DNA of 64,000 bases from Polytrichum commune (GCA_950295325.1 OX485807.1:27623666-27687665); one strand, 5' to 3'; numbered from the stretch's first letter, positions 11,436 to 23,940 are shown. The notes: generated by a model from the letters alone, not told the origin. A program made the numbers and translations.

Positions 11436-11570
11436 ATGTATTTGAGGTATATTCCAAAGATTCCTCCAAAATATTATGGGTTGTTTTCATGAAGTCTTGA
11501 ACTTCAACCGCTTATTTTTCAAACTCAAGTGGTCCATTTGTATTAGCAAGATGTTCTCCTTGTTCATTGC
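11436..11570 (-). repeat. Family A partial copy A6
   Basis: It keeps only the half with GAGGTATATTCC, GAAGTCTTGAACTTCAACCG and a CAAACTCAAGTGGTCCATTT segment, ending near TGTTCTCCTTGTTCATT. It is strongly diverged. Confidence 0.55.
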
Positions 11571-12700
11571 CTCATGGCCCGATCACACCAAGCTTTTCGT
11601 CTGGTTCTAATTGTGTAATTGCTAGGGATTATGTTGAGGAATAGGGGTTGGCCCACCACTTTTCACACTATTACAGCCGGAGATGCCGATGGATGGTGTT
11701 TGAATTGGCTGGTGTATCAGCCCCTCACTATGCCTCTTTCAAGGACTTTTTCTATCTCGAGTTCGTTGAAGGGTCTTGTGTCAAAGCCTAATTATGAATC
11801 TTGAGAGTGAAACTCCTTGCACCTTTGTTGTTTTTTTCTTCCCCGGTGCATCAATTCTTTTTGAAGAATTTTAGTATTCAAAAGTGGGTGTCATCCATGG
11901 GATTTTGTGAACATTAGCTCAATACTAGGTTTAAGAGAGGGTCTCATCCATTATGCTAATTATCCCAATTATTGCACATTATTATTTGGAGTTATCTAGT
12001 GCCATAACTATTTAATGAGAATGTAATATTTCACCGAGCAAAGTCATTTACGTTCTATAATGTCTGAACAACCTATTGAATATTTGTTAGTAAAAACTAA
12101 ACTCATGAGTAAGTTGTTATTGCACTGCATAACTCCAAATAGTAACACACACCAATTGAGATAATCGATGTAGTTCACTAGGTTTGATGCCATGTCAGAT
12201 GATTGTTTGTGATACGCATATTGAAGCATATGCCATTCTATGCACAAGCTCCCATATCCAACGTTTATGAATCTCATCTTGTGAATTATCACATACAAGC
12301 ACACCTCTCATTTGTCCAACAAAAATAATAAATATAAAATGATATGCTCCTCAAAGGTATTTTTAGTTTGACTTCTTCCTTTTCAGTTGATTTCTTGCTT
12401 AAACTATCTTTAAAGACCATGGATTAGTCTAGTGAGACACATTTGGAATGAAATGACCACAAATTTGTAAGGATAGGTTTTTAATATGGATGAAAGGATG
12501 AGAGGTAGTCGCATATGAAACAATGCCCATGTTTGACCCTTAGAATTTAAGGATCGCTTTAATAACGAAACAATCGCAATGCTTAATCAAGTGATTTTGA
12601 ATGAGACATGGGGCTTTCAAAGCATGTACATTTGTATATGGAATTAGGTGGACCCACGTTAAATTATCGGCATACCACGCTATCTTGGATGTGACCCAAG
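11571..12700. other. No gene recognised
   Basis: No supported coding sequence or repeat was seen here. Confidence 0.4.
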
Positions 12701-12706
12701 ATAAAT

Positions 12707-12728
12707 CCTAAACCCTAAACCCTAAACC
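12707..12728 (+). repeat. Short interstitial telomere-type repeat
   Basis: About two and a half units of CCCTAAA lie in tandem. This is the plant telomere unit and also the telo-box promoter motif. No gene starts close by, so a chance or relic origin is most likely. Confidence 0.6.
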
Positions 12729-12945
12729 TCTTATGACTTCATGACCATCACCAATTCATATAAAATCAAGGCGGACTCCAATTTTCTTTGCAATTGAACT
12801 CGGCTCTTCCATTCGCATGTGTGGATCAACCAAAATTTAGGGTTTGCGAATCAATTTTTTATATCAAAACCACCACACACACACACACATTAAGATTTTT
12901 TTTAAAAAAAAACTACCATAATAAGATAGACGTACCTAATTCGGT

Positions 12946-13300
12946 TACTTATCTTAATTGGACACCTATATCTAAGTGGTATGTGATTTGGTGTAACTCC
13001 AGGGAAGGATACAAAAAAAGATTGTATGTGTTTACAAAAAAACTCGCCCACATGCTCAAAATATGATAACGATTCTAACCTCAATAGTCAACATAATTGA
13101 CAGGAGGAGGACCTATATGATCATTCGATTAGCACGAGAATCTTCACTTCAATAATGAATAACATACTCATACGAACTCCAAACACTATTGAGGAAAAGT
13201 CAATACATCCTTGATTTGGATTTGCTAACCGTCTTGTACTAATCGCGTGTTTCATAATCCTTGTGGAAGCGAGCTTGTCGGGAAAAAAAGTAACCATTTA
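12946..13300 (+). repeat. Family D repeat, most complete copy
   Basis: The order is TAATTGGACACCTATAT, GTGGTATGTGATTTGG, TAACGATTCTAACCTCAATA, CCTATATGATCATTCGATTA, GAGAATCTTCACTTC, ACGAACTCCAAACA, GTACTAATCGCGTGTTTCAT and GTCGGGAAAAAAAGTAACC. The same order recurs at 46676-47090 and inverted at 38395-38745 and 63440-63830. No clear inverted ends and no protein. Confidence 0.75.
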
Positions 13301-13984
13301 AGAACCATCTACTTAAGTGTGGACCAAGCTAAAGTGGCCATTTGTTCAAAAGTGCCTCACCTGAAGGCTGAAACACCTGCCTATGTTGAGGAGAAGATTC
13401 TCATGTGAAGAAAAAGTTCTCTAGGGATTTGGGTCCAAGGAGAGCTTGGTGATGTGTCGTATATTTTAACTTATATCAAGATTCTAGGGGCCACATCATC
13501 TTTTGACATTCTCTCTCAACCGCTACAAGTATAGGATAAATTAACTCTAGTACGTCACGTTTGACTATGTGTTTATATTGGCCCTCATTCAAGTTATGTA
13601 GTTGTGGGTCCGACACCTTCTTCGTATGCATCTATAAGTTTAAGTTAGTAGTGCACAATGGGAAAGATTGAAAAAGATGAGCATCTCATTGGGATCTACA
13701 TACTCCAACCCCATGGACATTGGCATCAAACATGGTAAGCAAGACTTGGGTGGGCTTCGTTAAGATGTATCTTCAACAGTCGGATGGGACAGGCCTGCCC
13801 TACTTTACAAGGAACGCGCATCCATGTTGACAATGGCAAATAAAGAACGGGTCATCGGCAAGGTGGGAGAAAAACTTCGTGTTCGTCACCAAAGCCCTGA
13901 AAGATGCGTCTGCACCTTAAAGGCGACACCCTTCTTCAATACCACATGGCTCATACCATCATGTGGACAAGAGCAAAATAACTT
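13301..13984. other. No gene recognised
   Basis: Only short random frames. Nothing links this stretch to known families. Confidence 0.4.
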
Positions 13985-14345
13985 ACCGACAATACGGAGA
14001 GCAAAGCTCGAGGGAGTCTGTGAGCGTTCCAAGAGCATCTAGTTTGTAAAAACCTAGAACCCAAATGCAAACCCTAACAATAATGGACAAGGTAGTCATT
14101 GAGGACGATGACCCACATGACAACAGTAGATGAAAACATGGATTGGATGAAACTAAGGGCCCCTTTTTGTACATGTACCTTTACTTCAAAAATCTTAATA
14201 GCCTTTTTGAAATGTACACACTAGAGAAAACTAATACCCCTCCGTTATGTATACAGTGTACGCTAATGCCTCGAAGAATACCCCTTTTTACACTCATGTT
14301 ACTTTGTACATGGTATGAAGAGTCCACCCCCGGTGCATACAACTA
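13985..14345 (+). repeat. Dispersed repeat family E, copy 2
   Basis: It matches 1010-1400 closely over AGAACCCAAATGCAAACC, ACAATAATGGACAAGG, GTACATGTACCTTTACTTC and TATGAAGAGTCCACCCCC. It is followed by a family A copy at 14496, repeating the E-then-A order of the first copy. Confidence 0.75.
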
Positions 14346-14495
14346 CCTAACCATGGCCCACCTACCGCAAGTAGACAATAAACCCCACTTTGTACCAAAG
14401 GGATCTCTTGAACAAAGTAAGGCCAACATTTTCAAATTCACGTCAACATAACATCAATGTAAACCATTTTTTTTTCCTTGTACATGGCCATGAAT

Positions 14496-14608
14496 AGGGA
14501 GAACCAACTACTAGTTATTGATGAACCAGTTGGATTTGAAAATAAAGCCATTAAAGTTCAAGAGTTCAAGAAAATTACAAAATATATAAGAAAATATAAG
14601 ATATATAT

Positions 14609-14649
<41 letters not shown>

Positions 14650-14750
14650 AATTGAATTAAGAAAATCCTAAAGATGTCAACATTTAACCAGTTGGACTTG
14701 GAAAACACTAGGATATCGACCATTTTTGCCCAAAAATCTCCCCGGACACT
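14496..14750 (+). repeat. Family A copy A7 with an AC microsatellite inside
   Basis: The left part (GGGAGAACCAACTA, TTGATGAACCAGTTGGATTT) and the right part (GTCAACATTTAACCAGTTGG, CCAAAAATCTCCCCGGACAC) follow the consensus. The middle is replaced by an expanded AC tract. Confidence 0.75.
14611..14649. repeat. (AC)19 microsatellite
   Basis: An uninterrupted AC dinucleotide run of about 38 bp. Confidence 0.95.
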
Positions 14751-14769
14751 AGTCCATGGGTGCATTCCA

Positions 14770-17670
14770 ATGAACTTTCATACCACTTTAGATGCAGAGG
14801 AAAGGTCTACCCCACTACCACCAACATATTTTTACAATAAACTACTTGTATGTGGAAATTGACTTCATTATGAAGATCTAGGACAAAACAACCTCTTTGT
14901 TTCAACAAAAATTGAGAAGATCTAGTAGTTGTAAAGTTAAAGTTCCCAAGTTGGGATAACTAGTTGTCTACAATTATTTCCCCTTAAAGAATGCACACTA
15001 CCCTATTAATGTTTACAAAACTAAGCGGAACACCACCCATCCTATATGTATACCTCGTAAGCCAAATTCTCATAGTCGCCCCCCCTCCCTCTCTCTCTTA
15101 AATACCACCGCTAAGCTCCTTCCAAACCTAGCAAGGAATCACAAAAGCCGTTCATTAAGTAGCAGCGATTGGGATCTTTTACCAAGCATTCATGTAGTAA
15201 TGAAACATTGTGTGACCAACAAAAACATCGATAATCCAAGAAAGCTTGTTTGACACAATGAATGAAGCTAACAAAACCCGGTTGCAATCGACATGCTACT
15301 ATCATATGTGAGCTCAAAACAAAGTGACAATTGTTAAAGCGGTTACGTACAAATCCTCTTAAAATGTACGGCGTCATGTCTCTTCATGTTGAAATGGAAA
15401 TTTAGGAGGATGGTACATTGGTGATCATTAAAGAAGAGTGTCCGTTTGCAGGCTCACATGCCTGAATCCTTTACATCTCATCACTGTTCAAGTTTGAAGT
15501 GTGCACATGAATTTCAAATGTGATCATTTTGTATTCAATATGAAAGTAATATGATGTCTCACTATATTGAAGAAGTACATGCAACAAAATGATGCATTAA
15601 AATTATTTAGATTCCCTACATAGTGCACTTAATCATCATCCAACTCCAAAGGCAAAGCCCTCATGTTTCTGGTCGATTTCCAAGTGTCGAAAACTCTAGC
15701 CCAATCCATATTTTCCATCAGAATACTGCACAATGACACTCGCATCAATGCGATCACTCTTCACCCAATTATGTTTGGAAAATCCACGTCCACATATAGA
15801 TGTGCTTGTCGAGCCAAAGTTGCAAAGTCGAAATTGCAAGAGTTATTGGAATTTGGAAGCATCTACTAGAGTGCCAAGATTGGAGTCCAACTACGTTTCT
15901 GTATGCGAATTGCAGCGAGTGTATTGTGTGACAGGCAGTTTTCGGAGAGGCCTTTATTGTGAAGGGTGAAAACTTTGCGGAGCACATTGTTGTGAAGTGC
16001 CCCCCCCCCCCCTTAATAATTTTTTTTAAATAAATAAATAAATAAATTTTTTGACAGCCAAACTGGCATTTGACAGGTGTTGAAGACTTCAATATTGAGC
16101 ACTGCATCTCATCCCCTTAAACACCCACCCTGGCAGGTGTTTGGTCAAACTTGGGCTCCAGGACCTCATACTTGGAGTTGAAGAGAGACAGAATTGCCCA
16201 TATTCCAAGCCAGATAACTCTGACACTAATTTACTGCTTGCAGTAGCACCTGCTTGCTCAAATTATGACTCATTTGCTTAGTACTGTACGTCGTAACTTG
16301 CGCGACACTCGGTCAGCATTTGGAGTTTCTCAAAAAATATATATATATTAAAACAAAAAACAAACGGAAGTAGTATGAAATGAAATTGATCTTAAAGTCT
16401 GGGAAGGCAAAAGGCTCATGGGATTTACAAGTACACCACATGGTCATAAACTTCAGAGTGATGAAACCACATATAGAGTAGAGGCATGCATAAACGACCA
16501 CTTAAGAGATTATGTGCAAGATATGAAGAAGTAGAAGGCGGTGCAATTTTTTTCTATGTAGGAACAAATCAAGAGGATTGCAAAAAAAATTGTAATTTTA
16601 TTCCTTATATTGAGAATGCTGTGAATTTTTGAAGGCAAAAGTTGGCCCGAAAGTATTACCGATGTCTAGAGTGTGCCATAACCACTCATTACTCATCACG
16701 TTAGCACTCGGAAACCAGGACATGTGTCATGGCACTGTTGGTTGCAGCCTGGTCGAAATTCAATCCCATCCTTATTGAAATCGTGGTACCCTATAGATTG
16801 TTGATGGGGTCCTGATCAGGAATAGGCGCCTCTACTATACTAGATGATGTTACATATCTTCATCCAAACAGGGTCACATTTGTTCAAAAATTGGCAATTA
16901 CATCCAAATTTTAAGATTTTTGGGGATGTTTTTGGTGATTTCATCCACAAGAAAATGACGGAGGTTTTATTTCTAAGTTTGGATTTTACAATCCCGCCTT
17001 TTTTTGCCTTTAAGAAGTGCCAAGTAAACATTGGGCATTCTACCAAATAGGTAGGTTTGTAAGTCCACTTGGACTCCTTGAGTGATGCCTCTTGGTAGGA
17101 GTGTTTTTATCTAATATCATCATCCTTTAGGACGTGACCACGGATGTCTTAAAAAACAATTACTCTATTCACTCCGACCTCCTCTAGAGACCAAAGTTCT
17201 TTTTCTTTTGCTGTAAATACTTTCTATAGGTTTTGTTTTTGTTATCTTGATATAATATCTTGACATACCAAACCCTTAAAATTTTTAAAGACCTATTAAT
17301 GGCCTCACGACGTTGCACATAGGTGGTTAATGCTACTTAATGCTAATTTTAACAAGCACACACATATATACATGGAGACATTGAGAAACTTGAACCCACA
17401 TAATTGACCATATTATTGAATTCCTTACCAAGTATGTTTGTTGCCGTTGTCACATATGATTGCATTTTCATTTCCTTGTGTTTGTGATAATTTGTGTTAG
17501 AATATTATTACAATCTCATATATACAATAAAAAAAAGGGTTGTAATAATTATTTTGTGTATGTGCCAAGGATTGTCACAAATGTACAAAAGGATCTTTAC
17601 CAAGCATTGTACCAAAGATGTAAGTTAAAGGTGAAAAGCGGGGAATCTTTATAACTCCATGTTACAGTCT
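14770..17670. other. No gene recognised; long unannotated stretch
   Basis: No frame longer than about 110 codons and none with a recognised domain. C14 lies at 15999-16012 and is followed by a TAAA microsatellite (about 16029-16045). Confidence 0.4.
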
Positions 17671-17673
17671 TGT

Positions 17674-19134
17674 CATCATGAAAGACCTAGGATACCCAAT
17701 CAATGCAATAGAATTAATAGGCAACATATACACTAACTCTACCACCTCCTTCCATGGCAACTACTTTGGCGCACCCCCTCACCCCCCCCCCCCCCCCCGC
17801 GCGGCAATAAACATTAGACGTGGAACCATCCAAGGTGACACCCTCAGCCCACACCTCTTTATAGTATTCCTTGAACCATTACTCCAATAGCTCCCTAGGC
17901 AACCACTTCAATAAGGTAGAAACACCATAACCCGTTAACCACCCTCTAGCCGTGCACTAGACCGCCGTCATAATGGTGAAGTGCCATTTCTAAAACCGAT
18001 CATGGCTCAGCAGCAACTTCAATGCGTGTACACTTAGTGTAGCCAATGAGAGTCAAGTGTTAATGTACTCATGAGATAACCGATGTAGGCGATGTTCTGT
18101 ATGGAAATGCGGATTACCGTGTTCGGTGTAGGGAAAATCTAGTGAACGAGTAGGGGATTGGACAACTTTCCACTTTGAAAAATTGTAGCATTTTATGTAT
18201 AGGGCAGAAAAATATGAAACAACTTGCATTCTTCACGAATCCTTGTCGTCTATGTTGGAAAATTATCTCGTGATTGTCAGACCATATCTTCAATGCGAAT
18301 CACCTTATTTTCACGGGTTATGGTATTTCTACCTTACATCCACCAACACATGCACTACCACGGCATATGCGACTTAGCCATCCTCAGAGACAGCATAGAC
18401 AACATAGACAACCTCCAACCACAAATTGAAAAACTCACAAAATTCGCAGAATGGGCACACACTGACCTTAACCTCGCCAAGTGCGTCATCACCAGCAACC
18501 TCAATAAAGCTAAATCAAATCCACCATAGTCAAAGCCTTCATCCAAGCACAAACAATGACATACAAAGGCCAACAATTCTCCATACTAACACATAAGGAA
18601 CCATACACCTAGTACCATCTCTAAAATGTCATATACAGAAATATGTCACCTACTACAACAAATTGGAACCCTTATTCACAACAATCACATGTAGACATAA
18701 CCTTGACAAACCCACCCGTCAAACACACATTCGCACCCCAACTCCAAAAACACCTCCTAGAAAGACATAGTATCAACATCCCAACTTGCAACCGCACAAT
18801 CACCCTCCAACTCCTAGAAAGTCCACACATCTGACAAATGGACAAATACCCCCACAACAACATGCACAACCTGCACCAACCTCTCTCCAACGCCACCCAT
18901 GCCACAAGACTTCTATACTATAGAACCACTAAAATAAGACCCCCACAAAAGCATATGTACAAATGGCTCCTTCATACTACCAAATGGCAAAGGCAACGGA
19001 AATATAACTGGCTCAAGGGTATATAGCCTAATTAACAACATGCAAATAATAAAAATACTACCCCACTTCCAAAACATGCTACGGGTCGAACCTCTAAAAT
19101 CTTCCCAAAAGCAAAATCTTCCCAAAATCACCTA
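17674..19134 (+). pseudogene. Degenerate non-LTR retrotransposon (LINE): reverse transcriptase and RNase H
   Basis: The remains of a LINE polymerase are readable in several frames. At 17678-17890 there is a reverse transcriptase segment with RRGTIQGDTLSP and LFIVFLEPLL, hallmarks of the RT core in plant LINEs. At about 18370-18530 comes the segment following the catalytic YADD box (DLAILRDSI, LTKFAEWAHTDLNLAKC). The YADD itself reads as an altered sequence. At about 18535-18605 there is TYKGQQFSILTHKEPYT. At about 18947-19110 there is an RNase H start, TNGSFILPNGKGNGN, where the catalytic aspartate of TDGS is asparagine. Many stops and frameshifts, plus a C17 tract at 17782-17798, make this a dead copy. 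The 5' end and poly(A) tail were not found. Confidence 0.8.
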
Positions 19135-19343
19135 AAAAAGTTAGTCCAAGCCAACAACTTGTTTAAATAGTACATTTGAACGTACTTATGACATTTGTAT
19201 CAAGTTAAGATTGTTCACACGAGTTTTCAACCATTTACATGTTCAAATTCCTAAAAGTATAATGTAAACATGTACACAAGTATGGTTGGACATCAGTGAT
19301 TGCCCGGACAAAGTTATCTAACTCAACCCCTAGGGGTTAAGTT

Positions 19344-19795
19344 CATAACATTATTCAGATTCGTAACAGTGGTATGTGGGATTGACAGTATTCTAGGAAA
19401 TATTCCCCACATTCAAACTGAATATGAGGAATACTCTGTGTGAGAATACTATCAATCCCACAGACCACTCGAAATATTCCCCACATTCAAACTGAATACG
19501 AGGAATACTCTGTGAAAGAATACTGTCAATCCCACAGATCACTGGAAATATTCCCCACATTCAAACTGAATGTGAGGAATATTTTGTGAAAGACTACTGT
19601 CAATCCCACAGACCACTGGAAATATTCCCCACATTCAAATTGAATGTGAGAAATACTTTGTGAAAGAATACTGTCAATCCCACAGACCATTGGAAATATT
19701 CCCCACATTCAAACTGAATGTGAGGAATATTATGTGGAAGACTACTATCAATCCCATAGATCATTGTTATGGATTTGAATAATATTATGTTGGGA
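19344..19795. mobile_element. MITE-like element with an internal 74-bp tandem array
   Basis: The left end (CATAACATTATTCAGATTC, GTATGTGGGATTGACAGTA) and the right end read on the opposite strand (CATAATATTATTCAAATCC, TCTATGGGATTGATAGTA) form an imperfect inverted repeat of about 50 bp. Five tandem units of exactly 74 bp start at 19397, 19471, 19545, 19619 and 19693. A single diverged relative lies at 22216-22320. There is no coding capacity. Confidence 0.75.
19397..19766. repeat. Five 74-bp tandem units, each with a 17-bp hairpin
   Basis: Each unit begins GAAATATTCCCCACATTCAA and contains two near-perfect 17-bp inverted arms (AATATTCCCCACATTCA and TGAATGTGAGGAATATT) separated by three bases. 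Units differ at a few positions each and the spacing is constant at 74 bp. Confidence 0.9.
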
Positions 19796-20074
19796 TGAAG
19801 CGATCATAAACCTCTAAAAATTTTGAAAAAAGGAAAAGAATTAACGGATTCTCAAACATGGTGGCCTCGAATCCCAAGTCCAACATTGGTGATAAGTTTA
19901 GGTACAAATGACAAAGCTCCCCACCAAACAAACAAACTAGATTCCAAGTCAGAATTGCAATGACCACTTGGCAGGCAAACGACATGCCAGCTTGGAGATA
20001 AAGTGGGCAGTTGCTCATGTGCTTCTAAAACTACGGAGATTGGGAATTGTCTCCAATGAACGGGGACAACCCAC

Positions 20075-20407
20075 CACTACACTAAGTATGATATTTAGTG
20101 TTCGATACACTAAGTACGAACTCATACACTAAACGTCAATAACCCTATGAAAGTGAGTAACACTACATGTAAACTCAAACACTAAACCTCAACTATGGTA
20201 ATATGTGGAAGTTACATGTTTGAATTTAGTGTTAGTAAGGATATGAAAAATTGTATATAACAATGATAAAAGGAGGATTCCAGCTAATCTTCTAGGATGT
20301 CTTCTAACACTAATTTGTCAAGGAATTGAAAAGTAGTGGTGAGCAGGGTAGGGTGGTAACAACATCAGATATAATCAAGCACTAAATATTATCATGTTTA
20401 GTGTAGT
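20075..20407. mobile_element. Small element with ACTACACTAA inverted ends
   Basis: The left end reads CACTACACTAAGTATGATAT. The right end on the opposite strand reads ACTACACTAAACATGATAA, and both continue into TTTAGTG. Internal copies of ACACTAA recur near the left end (for example 20108, 20131). The CACTA start suggests a CACTA-type MITE of about 0.33 kb, but no clear 3-bp duplication was found. Confidence 0.55.
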
Positions 20408-20593
20408 TATATATGAACCGGTTGAGTTCGAGAAATGACTGGTTGAAGTTCAAGACTTCAAGAAAACTACCCATCGATACACGAATCTATGGAATATGCC
20501 TCAAAATCATAAAGGAAAACAACATGCAAGTGGTTGGACTTGGAAACCACTAGGATCTCGACCGATTATGTCCAAAAATCACCTCGGACTCAG
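20408..20593 (+). repeat. Family A copy A8
   Basis: It directly abuts the preceding small element. It has ATGAACCGGTTGAGTTCGAG, TTGAAGTTCAAGACTTCAAG, GTGGTTGGACTTGGAAACC and CTAGGATCTCGACCGATTAT. The left terminus is missing. Confidence 0.7.
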
Positions 20594-20597
20594 ATTA

Positions 20598-20752
20598 TTG
20601 TATACGAGGGTACCTGTCATCCATCCAACATTAAAATCTGACCCCCTATAAGTTTGTTGCCGATTCATCTCAAATGACCTGAAGTACACTTACTTGGGGT
20701 CTTTAGAAAATCTAAGTCCAATTCAAGTCAACGACCAAAAAAATATAACCTT
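20598..20752 (+). repeat. Family F MITE, partial copy F1
   Basis: It shares TGACCCCCTATAAGTTTGTTG, TCTCAAATGACCT and CAAGTCAAC with the complete element at 34069-34303. The right end is missing. Confidence 0.6.
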
Positions 20753-22215
20753 TGGGTTGCATACTCATCATATCATATTATGTAAATCTCTCAACACTTT
20801 CGGTGAGAAAAAAAGGCTCTTCATTTACGCGTGCTCTTGGGGAAGTTGTCGTTCATATTCTATACCGGTATCCCACCGACTTATAAATGGGTCCGTCCAT
20901 GGGTAATTGCATTCCCAACAAAGCATTTCATGGGTCTTTCCCGGTTGTAACTTAACTTACATGGGTTGGAAGAAACACTAAGTTATTGAAAGTGTCAATG
21001 GACGGGTCCTTTCGGCGGAGAAAAAGAAGAAGACGGCCCTTCATTTATGAAACTCTTGCTAGACTTGAGGAAACCACCGTACGTTTGTTTATATACAATA
21101 CCACACTCCACCTATTATTAATAAACCACCCGCCTCATAAATGGCCGCATCCCTTGAAAAGTACATCTTATTATACAAGGGTCTTATGGTTGTTGGTACT
21201 AAGAACTTATGCCCCATGGAGTGGAAATACCGTCAAGGGGAGACCAATGACACGGCCCGCATGCACTATCATTGGATTTGGATCACAATGACAAGGATCC
21301 ACTATGAGAGGGAAGCTAGAGTAATTTATTGTACCCGATAAGGGTCATTTTACACTCGTGACCAAGGGCCGTGTGAAAAATTAAAAAATAATAATGGATT
21401 TCTTGCGGTTATGGTCGGTGGTCCGAAGACCATTTCAAAAAGAAATCTAAAAATTTGGGTCACGGGATGCAATGCTATTTAGATTGGGATGTAGTGTTTT
21501 TGGCGAATATCAATTTTTTTTTGTAAAAAGGACTAAAAGTAGGTTCTAATATTTCTGTTTGAAGTTACTAAAGATGAAATTATAACGACATGGTTATTTT
21601 GATTTTTCTCTATTGAGACGAACTAATTGGGTTCTCTCACAGCAAAATTTGGGTGACTACTATGTCTTAAAACATATAGTGTTTTAGACATGTAAAATAC
21701 CATGTCACTGTGTTTTTCATTTGTTTTTTTGGCATGGTCACTCTTGTTTTTAGTGACGTTGTTTGAAACAAAGCGGGATCGCCACTCATTTCTCAACCAA
21801 TAAGAGACTTCAAAAAGAAATAGTCATGATTATTGGTCACAAATGGTAAACATGGCCTAAGTTTTTAGCCAGTGCATTGCTATCAAGCTATGAGATAAAC
21901 TCATATTTCCAAGAACTTAGATATTACAATTTTCATCTATTATCGTCACAACAAAGTCATTGAGACAATTCAACCCTTAAAGGACCAAGGGTTTAATTTG
22001 TTTATATGGGACCTGTGATGATTTGTAACAACCCCAACAAGTATCGAGGTCAATCTAGATGTAATATACGATTTTGAGTCCAAAAATAGAGTCCACTAAG
22101 GAGTGTTTTGGGCCCCAAGTTTCTTCAACCTTGACCCTAACGTAAACCCACCCTTATTAAAAACCTTATTGTGACAAAAATGAATACAAAGAGGTGTGAC
22201 AACCAAACTAGAAAC
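20753..22215. other. No gene recognised
   Basis: Short frames at 20986-21341 are unrelated to known proteins as far as I can tell. No repeats were identified. Confidence 0.4.
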
Positions 22216-22320
22216 AATGTGGAATTATAAGACTGAATATGGGAAATATCCGGGAATACTACGTGAAAGATTGTGAATCCCATAAAACACTGTTGTGGAT
22301 CTGAATAATGTCTTGGGAAC
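22216..22320 (+). repeat. Diverged single copy of the 74-bp MITE family
   Basis: AATGTGGAATTATAAGACTG, GGGAATACTACGTGAAAGA, GTGAATCCCATAAAACACTG and TGGATCTGAATAATGTCTTG follow the order of the right-hand part of 19690-19795, with one unit only. Confidence 0.6.
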
Positions 22321-23340
22321 ACAAACCAAAGCGCTAAGTAATGTTAAGTTCTACTATGTCCTCTCTTAAAAGTTTTCTTAATAAAAAAAAATGTTAATAA
22401 AGAATGTTCAACACCGTCCAAAGTTTTGAGGAACCTTGAAACGTAAGACTCCATCAAAGTCAAAATGATTTTCGATTGAACAATGTACCCCATCGGTAAC
22501 TTGAACCCTTCCATGAATCAATGTGACCATTGCGAGATACAAGAGTTTGGATCAAAGGATTGAACTAAGTTACTTTCTGAGCAATAATGTACATCTAATT
22601 ATTGGACCGTTAAAAAGGGAAAGAATACCTTCACATGAAAGCGTTTTTCATGGGAAAATTGAAAGTAACTCGACATATACAACCTTGGGGCCAAATTCCC
22701 TTGGGATTTGTGAGAGGATACGCTTGTCAAAACCCTCGACCAATTACTAACATTAAGTTTCTACATGTGGCCATACATCCCGTGGACTTTGGCACCATTT
22801 CGGGAAGAGCTAGCCAATAACTTAGCCGGTTTTAAGGTATGTGGGCCTTGTGTGGTTACTCCTCTTACTCCTTAAAGGACGCCGGGTCTGAATATACGGC
22901 CATGTACACAATTTACATGGGCTTCACTCAGTTCTTCAATCATATTTTATGTGTTTGAATTCTTACATTGTCTTATGTCAAGGAGAAAATGCAAATATAT
23001 GCGTATTAGATAAAATATTACAAATTTTGATGATCAAAATACAACATTTGTATTTGTGTCCACAAGCACTTAGGCTGTGTATTTGAGCTCAAATCTTCAA
23101 GAACATCAAAGTGCTTGACTTTTTCAAACAATATACTTGAAGTAGGAGTTGATTTTGGATAGGGTCACCTTTGATATGATTGGCTAAAAATGAAAGTATG
23201 TAGTTCAAATAAGTTATTTTTCGCTTGGAGAGGCCCAATCTGGGCCTCTTGGATGCTTAGGGGTTGAGGTATGCAAACTTGTTAGTTGGACATTTTTCTT
23301 AATGAAACACCTACGTTTGATTGATGAGGGGTTCGTTGAG
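22321..23340. other. No gene recognised
   Basis: Nothing supportable was seen in either strand. Confidence 0.4.
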
Positions 23341-23880
23341 GATCAAAGAACGAAAACCATAAAGACACATGTTTAAAAGAGATTGGACTACATCTTCAAA
23401 ATTCATTATTCCACATTTGATAGCAAACACAATTGGGAGGACCTATCTTTTTAGTCAAAGAGTCAACAAACATGCATTTCTGATAACCATAACTAAATAA
23501 GGGGAAGTCCAAATTTCAATATGATTCTTGCATATACTTCATCGTAAATTTGCTAACGCATCACAAGTTTCATTGTGTAAATATAATTGGTAGAAGTTGG
23601 GGAACACAAAAATGAACTGAATAACACCCAAATGCCTTAAGTAGACACCTATATTTAAGCGTATATGGCAAGGCTTGTGACAAAGAATGAAGACAAAAAA
23701 GGACACAAGTTACGATGAGATTGGGCCATGTGCATAAGATGTACACACCATTCTAGTTTTGATATGTTGTGAGCACAATTGGGGAGGTATATACGATCAC
23801 TCAAAAAGATGAGAATCTTCACCCTTCACATTCTATAGCTTTAGCATCTCAACTTTTGATTCTAAAATTCAAAAAAAAGT
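23341..23880 (+). repeat. Two diverged family D-related segments
   Basis: 23341-23600 and 23640-23870 both carry family D marks: CACATGTTTAAAAGAGATTGG with GGAGGACCTAT, and ACCTATATTTAAGCGTATATGG with GAGAATCTTCACCCTTCA. Both are much degraded. Confidence 0.45.
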
Positions 23881-23940
23881 TTGCGGGATTGGCAAGTGCT
23901 GAATAGATGAGACAATTCCTAATACAATCCATGTTCATAT

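Noticed and set aside
19397-19766. CRISPR-like array (regular 74-bp repeats)
   Set aside because: The repetition covers the whole unit with no unique spacers, and the context is a plant MITE.
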